From Misgurnus anguillicaudatus (lineage: Eukaryota > Chordata > Actinopteri > Cypriniformes > Cobitidae): a stretch of 64,000 bases of DNA. The notes below the pieces were generated by a model. It ran no database searches and was not told where the DNA came from. It saw only the letters and a program-made list of their open reading frames with translations. Location: assembly GCF_027580225.2 (NCBI RefSeq), contig NC_073356.2, forward strand, positions 2,108,001 to 2,172,000. The letters are read 5' to 3'. The translations under genes and the position numbers were made by a program. This document shows positions 38,534-49,236 of the stretch, piece by piece; within the stretch, counting starts at the first letter, position 1; each line of letters starts with the position of its first letter.

Positions 38534-41500
38534 TTGCTGACTATGATCAGACTGTTGGCTGGCTGGTACAGTCAGAGTCAAACCCACAAATACATGAAAA
38601 CTATCAGAACTATCAGATCTAAAGAAGATGTGTTTGCTTCTATCAAAACCCAAAGACACTGTTGGCATCTGATGTATTTTTTGCTAATTGTATGTCTTGG
38701 TCTCTTTCTTAAATTGAAACTTACATGGATATATTTTGCTTGAAAGCACTAAATGTTATGTCCAGTACTCTATGTTAAATTTGATCTCAAATGTCCAGCA
38801 GAAACCTTAAGCCCACATCAACTATGAAGACTGCTTTAGGAGACTTAGGAACAGTAATAAATTTAACAACCTACTGGCTTTGGGAAGGGAAAAACCAATT
38901 GCAGGCTGTAAGATGCCCATAAACTCTATCAGAGCTGAAGAAATAACTACTGGTCAACGGAGAATTCAACTCAAACCTTGTGGGATTTGAAACTGGGTCT
39001 CCCATATGGGAGAATCAGTGCTCTAATCACTAGACTACAGAGGATGAGTTGAAGCTGGGCCAGCAAAACCTGGTCCTGTGTATTGTTGCCTATGCCAAGA
39101 CTGTTGGCTGGCTGGTACAGTCAGAGTCAAACCCACAAATACATGAAAACTATCAGATCTAAAGAAGATTTGTTTGCTTCTATCAAAACCCAAAGACACT
39201 GTTTGCATTTGCTGTATTTTTTGCTAATTGTATGTCTAGGACCCTTTCTTCAAGTGTAACTCACATGAACATTTGGCTTGAAAGTACTAAATGTTATGTC
39301 CAGTACTCTATGTTAAATTTGATCTCAAATGTCCAGCAGAAACCTTAAGCCCACATCAACTATGAAGACTGATTTAGGAGACTTAGGAACAGTAATAAAA
39401 TGAACAACCTACTGGCTTTGGGAAGGGAAAAACGAATTGCAGGCTGTAAGATGCCTATAAACTCTATCAGAGCTAAAGAAGTGACTACTAGTCAATGGAG
39501 TATACCCCTTAAACCTTGTGGGATTCGAACCTGGGTCTCCCATATGGGAGAATCAGTGCTCTAACCACTAGACTACAGCGGATGAGTTGAAGCTGGGCCA
39601 GCAAAACCTGGTCCTGTGTATTGCTGCCTATGCTAAGACTGTTGGCTGGCTGGTACAGTCAGAGTCAAACCCATAAATACATGAAAACTATCAGATCTAA
39701 AGAAGATGTGTTTGCTTCTATCAAAACCCAAAGACACTGTTGGCATCTGATGTTAAGCCCACATCAACTATGAAGACTGCTTTAGGAGACTTAGGAACAG
39801 TAATAAAATGAATCAGAGCTAAAGAAATAACTACTGGTCAACGGAGAATTCAACTCAAACCTTGTGGGATTTGAAACTGGGTCTCCCATATGGGAGAATC
39901 AGTGCTCTAATCACTAGACTACAGAGGATGAGTTGAAGCTGGGCCAGCAAAACCTGGTCCTGTGTATTGTTGCCTATGCCAAGACTGTTGGCTGGCTGGT
40001 ACAGTCAGAGTCAAACCCACAAATACATGAAAACTATCAGATCTAAAGAAGATTTGTTTGCTTCTATCAAAACCCAAAGACACTGTTTGCATTTGCTGTA
40101 TTTTTTGCTAATTGTATGTCTAGGACCCTTTCTTCAAGTGTAACTCACATGAACATTTGGCTTGAAAGTACTAAATGTTATGTCCAGTACTCTATGTTAA
40201 ATTTGATCTCAAATGTCCAGCAGAAACCTTAAGCCCACATCAACTATGAAGACTGATTTAGGAGACTTAGGAACAGTAATAAAATGAACAACCTACTGGC
40301 TTTGGGAAGGGAAAAACGAATTGCAGGCTGTAAGATGCCTATAAACTCTATCAGAGCTAAAGAAGTGACTACTGGTCAATGGATAATACCCCTTAAACCT
40401 TGGGGGATTTGAACCTGGGTCTCCCATATGGGAGAATCAGTGCTCTAACCACTAGACTACAGAGGATGAGTTGAAGCTGGGCCAGCAAAATCTGGTCCTG
40501 TGTATTGCTGACTATGATCAGACTGTTGGCTTGCTGGTACAGTCAGAGTCAAACCCACAAATACATGAAAACTATCAGAAGATTTGTTTGCTTCATTCAA
40601 AACCCAAAGACACTGTTGGCATCTGGTGTATTTTTTGCTAATTGTATGTCCAGGACTCTATCTTAAATTGAAAATTACATGGATACATTTTGCTTGAAAG
40701 CACTAAATGTTATGTCCAGTACTCTATGTTAAATTTGATCTCAAATGTCCAACAGAAACATTAAGCCCACATCAACTATGAAGACTGCTTTAGGAGACTT
40801 AGGAACAGTAATAAAATGAACAACCTACTGGCTTTGGGAAGGGAAAAACGAATTGCAGGCTGTAAGATGCCTATAAACTCTATCAGAGCTAAAGCAGTGA
40901 CTACTGGTCAACAGAGATTTCCACTTAAACCTTGTGGAATTTGATCCTGGGTCTCCCATATGGGAGAATCAGTGCTCCAACCACTAGACTACAGAGGATG
41001 AGTTGAAGCTAGGCCAGCAAAACCTGGTCCTGTGTATTGCTGCCTATGCTAAGACTGTTGGCTGGCTGGTACAGTCAGAGTCAAACCCATAAATACATGA
41101 AAACTATCAGATCTAAAGAAGATTTGTTTGCTTCTATCAAAACCCAAAGACACTGTTGGCATCTGATGTATTTTTTGCTAATTGTATGTCTTGGTCTCTT
41201 TCTTAAATTGAAACTTACATGGATATATTTTGCTTGAAAGCACTAAATGTTATGTCCAGTACTCTATGTTAAATTTGATCTCAAATGTCCAGCAGAAACC
41301 TTAAGCCCACATCAACTATGAAGACTGCTTTAGGAGACTTAGGAACAGTAATAAAATGAACAACCTACTGGCTTTGGGAAGGGAAAAACGAATTGCAGGC
41401 TGTAAGATGCCTATAAACTCTATCAGAGCTAAAGAAGTGACTACTGGTCAACAGAGATTTCCACTTAAACCTTGTGGAATTTGATCCTGGGTCTCCCATA

Positions 41501-42592
41501 TGGGAGAATCAGTGCTCCAACCACTAGACTACAGAGGATGAGTTGAAGCTGGGCCAGCAAAACCTGGTCCTGTGTATTGCTGCCTATGCTAAGACTGTTG
41601 GCTGGCTGGTACAGTCAGAGTCAAACCCATAAATACATGAAAACTATCAGATCTAAAGAAGATTTGTTTGCTTCTATCAAAACCCAAAGACACTGTTGGC
41701 ATCTGATGTATTTTTTGCTAATTGTATGTCTTGGTCTCTTTCTTAAATTGAAACTTACATGGATATATTTTGCTTGAAAGCACTAAATGTTATGTCCAGT
41801 ACTCTATGTTAAATTTGATCTCAAATGTCCAGCTGAAACCTTAAGCCCACATCAACTATGAAGACTGCTTTAGGAGACTTAGGAACAGTAATAAAATGAA
41901 TCAGAGCTAAAGAAATAACTACTGGTCAACGGAGAATTCAACTCAAACCTTGTGGGATTTGAAACTGGGTCTCCCATATGGGAGAATCAGTGCTCTAATC
42001 ACTAGACTACAGAGGATGAGTTGAAGCTGGGCCAGCAAAACCTGGTCCTGTGTATTGTTGCCTATGCCAAGACTGTTGGCTGGCTGGTACAGTCAGAGTC
42101 AAACCCACAAATACATGAAAACTATCAGATCTAAAGAAGATTTGTTTGCTTCTATCAAAACCCAAAGACACTGTTTGCATTTGCTGTATTTTTTGCTAAT
42201 TGTATGTCTAGGACCCTTTCTTCAAGTGTAACTCACATGAACATTTGGCTTGAAAGTACTAAATGTTATGTCCAGTACTCTATGTTAAATTTGATCTCAA
42301 ATGTCCAGCAGAAACCTTAAGCCCACATCAACTATGAAGACTGCTTTAGGAGACTTAGGAACAGTAATAAAATGAACAACCTACTGGCTTTGGGAAGGGA
42401 AAAACGAATTCCAGGCTGTAAGATGCCTATAAACTCTATCAGAGCTAAAGAATTGACTACTGGTCAATGGAGAATACCCCTTAAACCTTGGGGGATTTGA
42501 ACCTGGGTCTCCCATATGGGAGAATCAGTGCTCTAACCACTAGACTACAGAGGATGAGTTGAAGCTGGGCCAGCAAAATCTGGTCCTGTGTA
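38534..42592. repeat. Higher-order repeat copy 5 (8 monomers, 4,059 bp)
   Basis: This is a shortened form: C' 38534, B 39083, S 39621, B 39967, C 40505, A2 41037, A2 41577, B 42055, then directly the next C'. It matches the first eight monomers of copy 3 at a spacing of 12,747 bp, including GAGCTGAAG near 38932 and CAGCTGAAACC near 41831. The C-A2-A2-B set that closes the longer forms is missing, as an in-register deletion would produce. Confidence 0.9.
39514..39581 (-). pseudogene. tRNA-like module with intact A and B boxes (D subfamily, copy 5)
   Basis: Both Pol III boxes are intact, and it precedes the S monomer at 39621. It lies 12,747 bp from copy 3, in line with the larger duplication level. 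Confidence 0.58.
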
Positions 42593-43572
42593 TTGCTGAC
42601 TATGATCAGACTGTTGGCTGGCTGGTACAGTCAGAGTCAAACCCACAAATACATGAAAACTATCAGAACTATCAGATCTAAAGAAGATGTGTTTGCTTCT
42701 ATCAAAACCCAAAGACACTGTTGGCATCTGATGTATTTTTTGCTAATTGTATGTCTTGGTCTCTTTCTTAAATTGAAACTTACATGGATATATTTTGCTT
42801 GAAAGCACTAAATGTTATGTCCAGTACTCTATGTTAAATTTGATCTCAAATGTCCAGCAGAAACCTTAAGCCCACATCAACTATGAAGACTGCTTTAGGA
42901 GACTTAGGAACAGTAATAAATTTAACAACCTACTGGCTTTGGGAAGGGAAAAACCAATTGCAGGCTGTAAGATGCCCATAAACTCTATCAGAGCTAAAGA
43001 AATAACTACTGGTCAACGGAGAATTCAACTCAAACCTTGTGGGATTTGAAACTGGGTCTCCCATATGGGAGAATCAGTGCTCTAATCACTAGACTACAGA
43101 GGATGAGTTGAAGCTGGGCCAGCAAAACCTGGTCCTGTGTATTGTTGCCTATGCCAAGACTGTTGGCTGGCTGGTACAGTCAGAGTCAAACCCACAAATA
43201 CATGAAAACTATCAGATCTAAAGAAGATTTGTTTGCTTCTATCAAAACCCAAAGACACTGTTTGCATTTGCTGTATTTTTTGCTAATTGTATGTCTAGGA
43301 CCCTTTCTTCAAGTGTAACTCACATGAACATTTGGCTTGAAAGTACTAAATGTTATGTCCAGTACTCTATGTTAAATTTGATCTCAAATGTCCAGCAGAA
43401 ACCTTAAGCCCACATCAACTATGAAGACTGATTTAGGAGACTTAGGAACAGTAATAAAATGAACAACCTACTGGCTTTGGGAAGGGAAAAACGAATTGCA
43501 GGCTGTAAGATGCCTATAAACTCTATCAGAGCTAAAGAAGTGACTACTAGTCAATGGAGTATACCCCTTAAA

Positions 43573-43640
43573 CCTTGTGGGATTCGAACCTGGGTCTCCC
43601 ATATGGGAGAATCAGTGCTCTAACCACTAGACTACAGCGG
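43573..43640 (-). pseudogene. tRNA-like module with intact A and B boxes (D subfamily, copy 6)
   Basis: Both Pol III boxes are intact, and it precedes the S monomer at 43680. It lies 4,059 bp from copy 5. Confidence 0.58.
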
Positions 43641-46041
43641 ATGAGTTGAAGCTGGGCCAGCAAAACCTGGTCCTGTGTATTGCTGCCTATGCTAAGACTG
43701 TTGGCTGGCTGGTACAGTCAGAGTCAAACCCATAAATACATGAAAACTATCAGATCTAAAGAAGATGTGTTTGCTTCTATCAAAACCCAAAGACACTGTT
43801 GGCATCTGATGTTAAGCCCACATCAACTATGAAGACTGCTTTAGGAGACTTAGGAACAGTAATAAAATGAATCAGAGCTAAAGAAATAACTACTGGTCAA
43901 CGGAGAATTCAACTCAAACCTTGTGGGATTTGAAACTGGGTCTCCCATATGGGAGAATCAGTGCTCTAATCACTAGACTACAGAGGATGAGTTGAAGCTG
44001 GGCCAGCAAAACCTGGTCCTGTGTATTGTTGCCTATGCCAAGACTGTTGGCTGGCTGGTACAGTCAGAGTCAAACCCACAAATACATGAAAACTATCAGA
44101 TCTAAAGAAGATTTGTTTGCTTCTATCAAAACCCAAAGACACTGTTTGCATTTGCTGTATTTTTTGCTAATTGTATGTCTAGGACCCTTTCTTCAAGTGT
44201 AACTCACATGAACATTTGGCTTGAAAGTACTAAATGTTATGTCCAGTACTCTATGTTAAATTTGATCTCAAATGTCCAGCAGAAACCTTAAGCCCACATC
44301 AACTATGAAGACTGCTTTAGGAGACTTAGGAACAGTAATAAAATGAACAACCTACTGGCTTTGGGAAGGGAAAAACGAATTGCAGGCTGCAAGATGCCTA
44401 TAAACTCTATCAGAGCTAAAGAATTGACTACTGGTCAATGGAGAATACCCCTTAAACCTTGGGGGATTTGAACCTGGGTCTCCCATATGGGAGAATCAGT
44501 GCTCTAACCACTAGACTACAGAGGATGAGTTGAAGCTGGGCCAGCAAAATCTGGTCCTGTGTATTGCTGACTATGATCAGACTGTTGGCTGGCTGGTACA
44601 GTCAGAGTCAAACCCACAAATACATGAAAACTATCAGAAGATTTGTTTGCTTCATTCAAAACCCAAAGACACTGTTGGCATCTGGTGTATTTTTTGCTAA
44701 TTGTATGTCCAGGACTCTATCTTAAATTGAAAATTACATGGATACATTTTGCTTGAAAGCACTAAATGTTATGTCCAGTACTCTATGTTAAATTTGATCT
44801 CAAATGTCCAACAGAAACATTAAGCCCACATCAACTATGAAGACTGCTTTAGGAGACTTAGGAACAGTAATAAAATGAACAACCTACTGGCTTTGGGAAG
44901 GGAAAAACGAATTGCAGGCTGTAAGATGCCTATAAACTCTATCAGAGCTAAAGAAGTGACTACTGGTCAACAGAGATTTCCACTTAAACCTTGTGGAATT
45001 TGATCCTGGGTCTCCCATATGGGAGAATCAGTGCTCCAACCACTAGACTACAGAGGATGAGTTGAAGCTGGGCCAGCAAAACCTGGTCCTGTGTATTGCT
45101 GCCTATGCTAAGACTGTTGGCTGGCTGGTACAGTCAGAGTCAAACCCATAAATACATGAAAACTATCAGATCTAAAGAAGATTTGTTTGCTTCTATCAAA
45201 ACCCAAAGACACTGTTGGCATCTGATGTATTTTTTGCTAATTGTATGTCTTGGTCTCTTTCTTAAATTGAAACTTACATGGATATATTTTGCTTGAAAGC
45301 ACTAAATGTTATGTCCAGTACTCTATGTTAAATTTGATCTCAAATGTCCAGCAGAAACCTTAAGCCCACATCAACTATGAAGACTGCTTTAGGAGACTTA
45401 GGAACAGTAATAAAATGAACAACCTACTGGCTTTGGGAAGGGAAAAACGAATTGCAGGCTGTAAGATGCCTATAAACTCTATCAGAGCTAAAGAAGTGAC
45501 TACTGGTCAACAGAGATTTCCACTTAAACCTTGTGGAATTTGATCCTGGGTCTCCCATATGGGAGAATCAGTGCTCCAACCACTAGACTACAGAGGATGA
45601 GTTGAAGCTGGGCCAGCAAAACCTGGTCCTGTGTATTGCTGCCTATGCTAAGACTGTTGGCTGGCTGGTACAGTCAGAGTCAAACCCATAAATACATGAA
45701 AACTATCAGATCTAAAGAAGATTTGTTTGCTTCTATCAAAACCCAAAGACACTGTTGGCATCTGATGTATTTTTTGCTAATTGTATGTCTTGGTCTCTTT
45801 CTTAAATTGAAACTTACATGGATATATTTTGCTTGAAAGCACTAAATGTTATGTCCAGTACTCTATGTTAAATTTGATCTCAAATGTCCAGCAGAAACCT
45901 TAAGCCCACATCAACTATGAAGACTGCTTTAGGAGACTTAGGAACAGTAATAAAATGAATCAGAGCTAAAGAAATAACTACTGGTCAACGGAGAATTCAA
46001 CTCAAACCTTGTGGGATTTGAAACTGGGTCTCCCATATGGG

Positions 46042-46048
46042 AGAATCA
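46042..46048 (+). repeat. Target-site duplication, 5' copy
   Basis: AGAATCA ends the satellite sequence on the left of the LINE and is repeated at 49230-49236. The empty site in other B monomers reads GGGAGAATCAGTGCTC with one copy. The leading A of the right copy could belong to the LINE tail, so the duplication is 6 or 7 bp. Confidence 0.85.
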
Positions 46049-46049
46049 T

Positions 46050-47834
46050 AATAACCCTCGTTTCCTCTTTGGCACCGTTGCAAAACTGACTAGAAACAAA
46101 GAACAAACAGAAACCAATAGTAAACTCCAACACAATAGTAACGACTTCATGAACTTCTTTTCTAACAAAATTACGGCTATAAGGGAAAACATCGTAGCTA
46201 CACAGGCAGCCACCACTCTACCCGTTAGTTCACTTAACTCTAGACTACCACACGAACATCTTGATTCATTTAAACCTACTACAATAGAAGAGCTCTCTAA
46301 ACTAGTAACGTCATCCAAATCATCGTCCTGTATATTAGACCCCGTTCCCACAAAACTACTTAAAGAGGTATTTCCTGTAGTGTCAACCCCGGTTCTAAAT
46401 ATCTTTAACTCATCGCTAGAAATAGGATACGTTCCAACATCTTTCAAACTAGCAGTTATTAAACCGCTGATTAAAAAACCACAGCTTGATCAGGGAGAGC
46501 TTAATAACTTTAGACCAATCTCAAATCTCCCTTTTCTTTCGAAAATATTAGAAAAGGTAGTGGCAAGCCAGTTACGCACATTTTTGACAAATAATAGTAC
46601 ATATGAAAAGTTCCAATCAGGATTCAGGCCCCACCATAGCACAGAGACAGCGTTGCTTAGAGTTACAAATGACCTCCTATTAACATCCGATCGTGGTGAA
46701 ATCTCAATTCTTATATTATTAGACCTTAGTGCAGCCTTTGACACAATAGATCATACAATCTTACTCAATAGACTAGAAAACTATGTTGGTATCAGTGGTC
46801 AGGCGCTAGCATGGTTTAGGTCGTATCTAACCAATCGCTATCACTTTGTTTATGTAAACGAGGAAGAGTCATATCACTCCCTGGTTAAATACGGTGTACC
46901 GCAGGGATCGGTTTTAGGTCCTATCCTGTTCTCGTTATACATGTTACCTCTAGGAGACATTATCAGGAAACATAACATAAGTTTTCACTGCTATGCGGAT
47001 GATACCCAGCTTTACATCTCCTCACATCCCAGCGAAACACACACGTTTTCTAAGCTAACAGACTGCCTTAGCGATGTTAGTGACTGGATGGCACATAACT
47101 TTCTTAAGCTGAACTCCAATAAGACAGAGATACTTATTATTGAACCGAATCGCTACAAACATAATATGTCAAATTACACGTTGCACATAGATGGCTGCAC
47201 TGTGGTGCCATCTTCCACGGTAAGGAACTTAGGTGTGATGTTCGACAGCAACTTATCCTTCGATAGTCATATCGCCAACGTCTGCCGTACAGCTTTCTTC
47301 CACCTTAGAAATATCTCGAAAATACGCCATATACTGTCTACATCTGACGCAGAGAAGCTTATCCATGCTTTTATGACCTCTAGAATAGACTATTGTAACT
47401 CGCTACTCGGGGGATGCCATGCAAATCAAGTAAACAAGCTTCAGCTAGTTCAAAACGCTTCCGCAAGGGTACTTACTCGATCTAAAAAGTACGACCACAT
47501 AAGCCCAATTCTGGCATCTTTACACTGGCTACCAGTTAAATATCGCATACAATTTAAAATATCACTACTCACCTACAAAGCTTTAAATGGCCTAGCACCC
47601 TCATACCTTAGAGAATTACTATCAGAATACAATCCATCACGCACACTACGGTCACAAAATTCTGGTCTTTTGATTATCCCTAGACTATCAAAAGTGTCTA
47701 AAAGTGGAAGGTCATTTTCCTACTTAGCCCCTAAGCTCTGGAATGATTTACCAACCGATGTCCGAGAATCAGACACAGTCGATAATTTTAAATCTAGACT
47801 TAAAACTTTTCTCTTCAACAAAGCATTCACATAA
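46050..47834 (+). CDS. LINE L2-type ORF2 fragment: reverse transcriptase and C-terminal region
   Basis: The reading frame is open for 607 codons from a GTG at 46011, but its first 13 codons come from the satellite, and the LINE-derived part begins at about residue 14. Counting from the [19 protein letters not shown] lies at 167-182, [13 protein letters not shown] at 204-216, motif A DLSAAFD at 238-244, [10 protein letters not shown] at 295-304 and the catalytic YADD at 328-331. The C-terminal region, including [11 protein letters not shown] and [12 protein letters not shown], is typical of L2/CR1-type proteins. The enzyme would copy LINE RNA into DNA at the nicked target. The upstream endonuclease domain is missing, about half of a full ORF2, so the fragment is probably not functional despite the lack of stops. 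The frame's continuation into the satellite is chance. No promoter is visible. Confidence 0.9.
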   Translation, partial: NNPRFLFGTVAKLTRNKEQTETNSKLQHNSNDFMNFFSNKITAIRENIVATQAATTLPVSSLNSRLPHEHLDSFKPTTIEELSKLVTSSKSSSCILDPVPTKLLKEVFPVVSTPVLNIFNSSLEIGYVPTSFKLAVIKPLIKKPQLDQGELNNFRPISNLPFLSKILEKVVASQLRTFLTNNSTYEKFQSGFRPHHSTETALLRVTNDLLLTSDRGEISILILLDLSAAFDTIDHTILLNRLENYVGISGQALAWFRSYLTNRYHFVYVNEEESYHSLVKYGVPQGSVLGPILFSLYMLPLGDIIRKHNISFHCYADDTQLYISSHPSETHTFSKLTDCLSDVSDWMAHNFLKLNSNKTEILIIEPNRYKHNMSNYTLHIDGCTVVPSSTVRNLGVMFDSNLSFDSHIANVCRTAFFHLRNISKIRHILSTSDAEKLIHAFMTSRIDYCNSLLGGCHANQVNKLQLVQNASARVLTRSKKYDHISPILASLHWLPVKYRIQFKISLLTYKALNGLAPSYLRELLSEYNPSRTLRSQNSGLLIIPRLSKVSKSGRSFSYLAPKLWNDLPTDVRESDTVDNFKSRLKTFLFNKAFT

Positions 47835-47945
47835 TTTGTCTAGTAAAAGTACTTAACTCGAAATAGTTATTTGTACCGAACAAAGCACTCGCGGTCATAA
47901 AACAGACCAACCAAATAAATAAATAAAAACCTTATCTTAACATAT
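47835..47945 (+). other. LINE 3' UTR, first part
   Basis: This short AT-rich stretch follows the ORF2 stop codon and contains overlapping AATAAA motifs (about 47913-47928). These resemble polyadenylation signals but lie far from the element's true 3' end, so they are probably incidental. Confidence 0.6.
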
Positions 47946-47991
47946 AGTCGGATTGCGATTTTGGAACTTTCGTGTTCTTGTGAAGAGTATG

Positions 47992-48075
47992 CCATACAGA
48001 CCCGTGTGCCACTGAACCTGCATTAACGACGACAGTGGGGTTACAGGCCTTAGTCAAACGGGTTGGCACGTACGG
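47992..48075 (+). other. Nested hairpin, minisatellite unit 1
   Basis: The stems are ACCCGTGTG with CAAACGGGT (one mismatch) and the inner CCACTG with CAGTGG (perfect). The outer CCATAC faces GTACGG, also with one mismatch. Confidence 0.65.
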
Positions 48076-48119
48076 TTGGGTTGGGCTTTTGGCGCTTTCT
48101 TTATATTGCGAATACTATG

Positions 48120-48203
48120 CCATACAGACCCGTTTGCCACTGAACCTGCATTAACGACGACAGTGGGGCTTCTAGCCTTAGTCAAACGGGTTGGCACGTA
48201 TGG
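48120..48203 (+). other. Nested hairpin, minisatellite unit 2
   Basis: All three stems are perfect: the outer CCATAC with GTATGG, the middle ACCCGTTTG with CAAACGGGT, and the inner CCACTG with CAGTGG, in an 84-nt segment. Confidence 0.72.
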
Positions 48204-48248
48204 TCGGGTTGCGATTTTGGCGCTTTTTTGTGTCTTGTGAATAGTATG

Positions 48249-48332
48249 CCATACAGACCCGTTTGCCACTGAACCTGCATTAACGACGACAGTGGGGCCT
48301 CCAGCCTTAGTCAAACGGGTTGGCACGTATGG
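48249..48332 (+). other. Nested hairpin, minisatellite unit 3
   Basis: The three stems are perfect, as in unit 2. The loop-side segment reads GGGGCCTCCAGCC instead of GGGGCTTCTAGCC, so variation falls mainly outside the stems. Confidence 0.72.
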
Positions 48333-48376
48333 TCAGGTTGCGATGTTGGCGTTTTCTCATGATCTTGTAAATAGCA

Positions 48377-48455
48377 TGCAATATAGACCCGTTTGCCACT
48401 GAACCTGCATTAACGACGATAGTGGGGTTACAGGCCTTAGTCAAACGGGTCGACA
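48377..48455 (+). other. Nested hairpin, minisatellite unit 4 (degenerate)
   Basis: The middle stem ACCCGTTTG with CAAACGGGT is perfect. The inner stem keeps pairing through a G-U wobble (CCACTG with TAGTGG). The outer stem is lost (GCAATATAG, and CGACAGG on the other side). Confidence 0.6.
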
Positions 48456-48457
48456 GG

Positions 48458-49160
48458 TTTCATTTTCTCTTTCTCTTAAAAATCAGAAGGTGACCCTTAG
48501 TTACCATATATAGCGTCGCAGTGGGCCCCCAATTTGCAAAATCCTCAACTGTGGATAATATAATTATGCCGCAATAGTTAGTCTGTCTGAAACTAAGCTG
48601 ATTAAACCACATCACTGTGTGACACTTGCATTACATGTGAACGGCCCCTACGCTAATATGATTTTGTTTTTCTCTCCCTGTCCTGTCCTCGACCCTGAGG
48701 ACAATGGGACAAACAGACCCAGTTCCGGTAGATGTGAAAGTCGACTCACCTCTGATCTACTGGTCGTCCATCACTGTGATGCCCAGCTGATGCCTGACCA
48801 ACGACCACCGGCAGAACCCGCTTAAACCCCGCTTAATCCCCGCTTAATCTCCTTATCCGTTTATATGTGTTTATATACATATATATCTCCCAAGGGTTTT
48901 TCCCTCCTAGGACTTTTTATTTTTTTTCCTCGGCTCAACAACCCGGGGTTTTTGTTTTTTTTTCTCCTAGGGGGTTTTTTACCCCGGGGAGGTAGCCTGC
49001 TTGGGCTTAATTTAGCTTCTTCTCCTAGACGTTACATTAGTAATACGCTCGTTCATAATGTCGAGTCATAGCCTCAGCAAATTTGACAGCTTATGCTATT
49101 GTGTATTATGTTGTGCTATCTGTCATTTTTCTGTGCTTTTACTGCTTCTATTAATGTAAA
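48458..49160 (+). other. LINE 3' UTR, main part
   Basis: I see no convincing coding sequence here. It holds CCTGAGGACAATGGGACA and GATCTACTGGTCGTCCATC, then three near-copies of CCCGCTTAA at about 48818-48848. A T-rich stretch with CCTAGG and CCCGGGG blocks follows (48890-48990). The CTCCTAGG and TTTTTACCCCGGGGAGG pattern is reminiscent of other fish L2 3' ends. The two ~68-residue plus-strand ORFs are low-complexity or lack any recognisable domain. Confidence 0.7.
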
Positions 49161-49195
49161 GCTGCTTTGAAACAATTGAGTATTGTGAAAAGCGC
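49161..49195 (+). other. LINE 3'-terminal stem-loop
   Basis: GCTTT pairs with AAAGC, and further in ACAAT pairs with ATTGT around a TGAGT loop. It is followed directly by GCGCTATATAAATAAA and the tandem tail. In L2-type elements such as eel UnaL2, a conserved 3' stem-loop is recognised by the reverse transcriptase to start target-primed reverse transcription. Its position here fits that role, by analogy. Confidence 0.7.
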
Positions 49196-49208
49196 TATAT
49201 AAATAAAA

Positions 49209-49228
49209 TTGAATTGAATTGAATTGAA
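49209..49228 (+). repeat. TTGAA tandem tail of the LINE
   Basis: Four perfect TTGAA units directly follow TAAATAAAA. Short tandem tails in place of poly(A) are typical of L2-type LINEs, and this one fixes the 3' end of the element. Confidence 0.88.
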
Positions 49229-49229
49229 T

Positions 49230-49236
49230 AGAATCA
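49230..49236 (+). repeat. Target-site duplication, 3' copy
   Basis: AGAATCA follows the LINE tail and runs into GTGCTCTAATCACTAG, the continuation of the interrupted B-type tRNA-like module. Confidence 0.85.

Larger units (their letters stand above)
1..46048. repeat. Satellite array, left arm (landmark monomers 1-90 plus the 5' part of 91)
   Basis: This is an uninterrupted head-to-tail array of related ~540-bp monomers, all in the same orientation. It begins inside a C monomer at base 1 and is broken at 46048 by the LINE insertion. Every unit carries a minus-strand tRNA-like module, the motif GGCTGGCTGGTACAGTC, an AT-rich middle around TTTTTTGCTAATTGTATGTC, and a tail around GGAGACTTAGGAACAGTAAT. 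Units of the same type differ by very few substitutions over kilobases, which indicates recent homogenisation by unequal exchange or conversion. No host gene is visible. The 60-69 residue ORFs recurring once per unit begin at a TTG, are broken by stops in B, C, S and Adel units, and are treated as chance ORFs. Confidence 0.97.
42593..46048. repeat. Higher-order repeat copy 6, interrupted by the LINE
   Basis: The order is C' 42593, B 43142, S 43680, B 44026, C 44564, A2 45096, A2 45636, then a B monomer cut by the LINE. The spacings match copy 5. The next landmark, expected at 46114, is found at 49302, a shift of 3,188 bp, which equals the LINE plus one target-site duplication. After the LINE the order continues with C* rather than C'. 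Confidence 0.9.
47946..48457 (+). repeat. Four-copy ~128-bp minisatellite in the LINE 3' UTR
   Basis: The unit runs from about GTCGGATTGCGATTTTGG, through GCCATACAGACCCG and CCTGCATTAACGACGA, to CAAACGGGTTGGCACG. Equivalent points (GCCATAC or its variant) lie at 47991, 48119, 48248 and 48377, giving spacings of 128, 129 and 129 bp. The central hairpin-forming part is the most conserved, while the spacer around TTTTGGCGC varies. A minus-strand ORF across these units is simply a consequence of the period and is not called a gene. Confidence 0.9.
46049..49229 (+). mobile_element. 5'-truncated L2-like LINE retrotransposon
   Basis: This is a non-LTR retrotransposon in plus orientation, inserted into the tRNA-like module of a B monomer. 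It comprises the reverse-transcriptase part of ORF2 (to 47834), a 3' region with a four-copy minisatellite (47946-48457), a long 3' UTR, a terminal stem-loop (49161-49195) and a tail of four TTGAA units (49209-49228). The protein motifs ([21 protein letters not shown]) and the short-repeat tail after GCGCTATATAAATAAA are those of L2/CR1-type elements common in fish. Short direct repeats flank it. The endonuclease domain and any ORF1 are absent, so the copy is truncated at its 5' end and cannot mobilise itself. The long uninterrupted ORF suggests a fairly recent insertion. The family name is inference, because no library search was possible. Confidence 0.92.

Noticed and set aside
1..46048. CRISPR array
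   Set aside because: Units are ~540 bp and similar throughout, with no short repeat/unique spacer pattern and no cas genes, and the context is eukaryotic.
46011..46049. GTG start and first 13 codons as the true N-terminus of the LINE protein
   Set aside because: These codons are satellite sequence left of the insertion point; the frame runs on by chance and the LINE is 5' truncated.
46046..46744. Minus-strand ORFs of 133 and 84 codons opposite the reverse transcriptase
   Set aside because: They are shadows of the plus-strand ORF2 frame, which has clear reverse-transcriptase motifs.
48054..48326. Minus-strand 90-codon ORF with internally repeated peptide
   Set aside because: The repetition is the ~128-bp minisatellite period. 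It matches no family and lies in a LINE 3' UTR.
48619..49071. Two 68-codon plus-strand ORFs in the LINE 3' UTR
   Set aside because: No recognisable domain. The second is mostly phenylalanine-, leucine- and glycine-rich from T- and G-rich tracts, and both lie within the element's 3' UTR.
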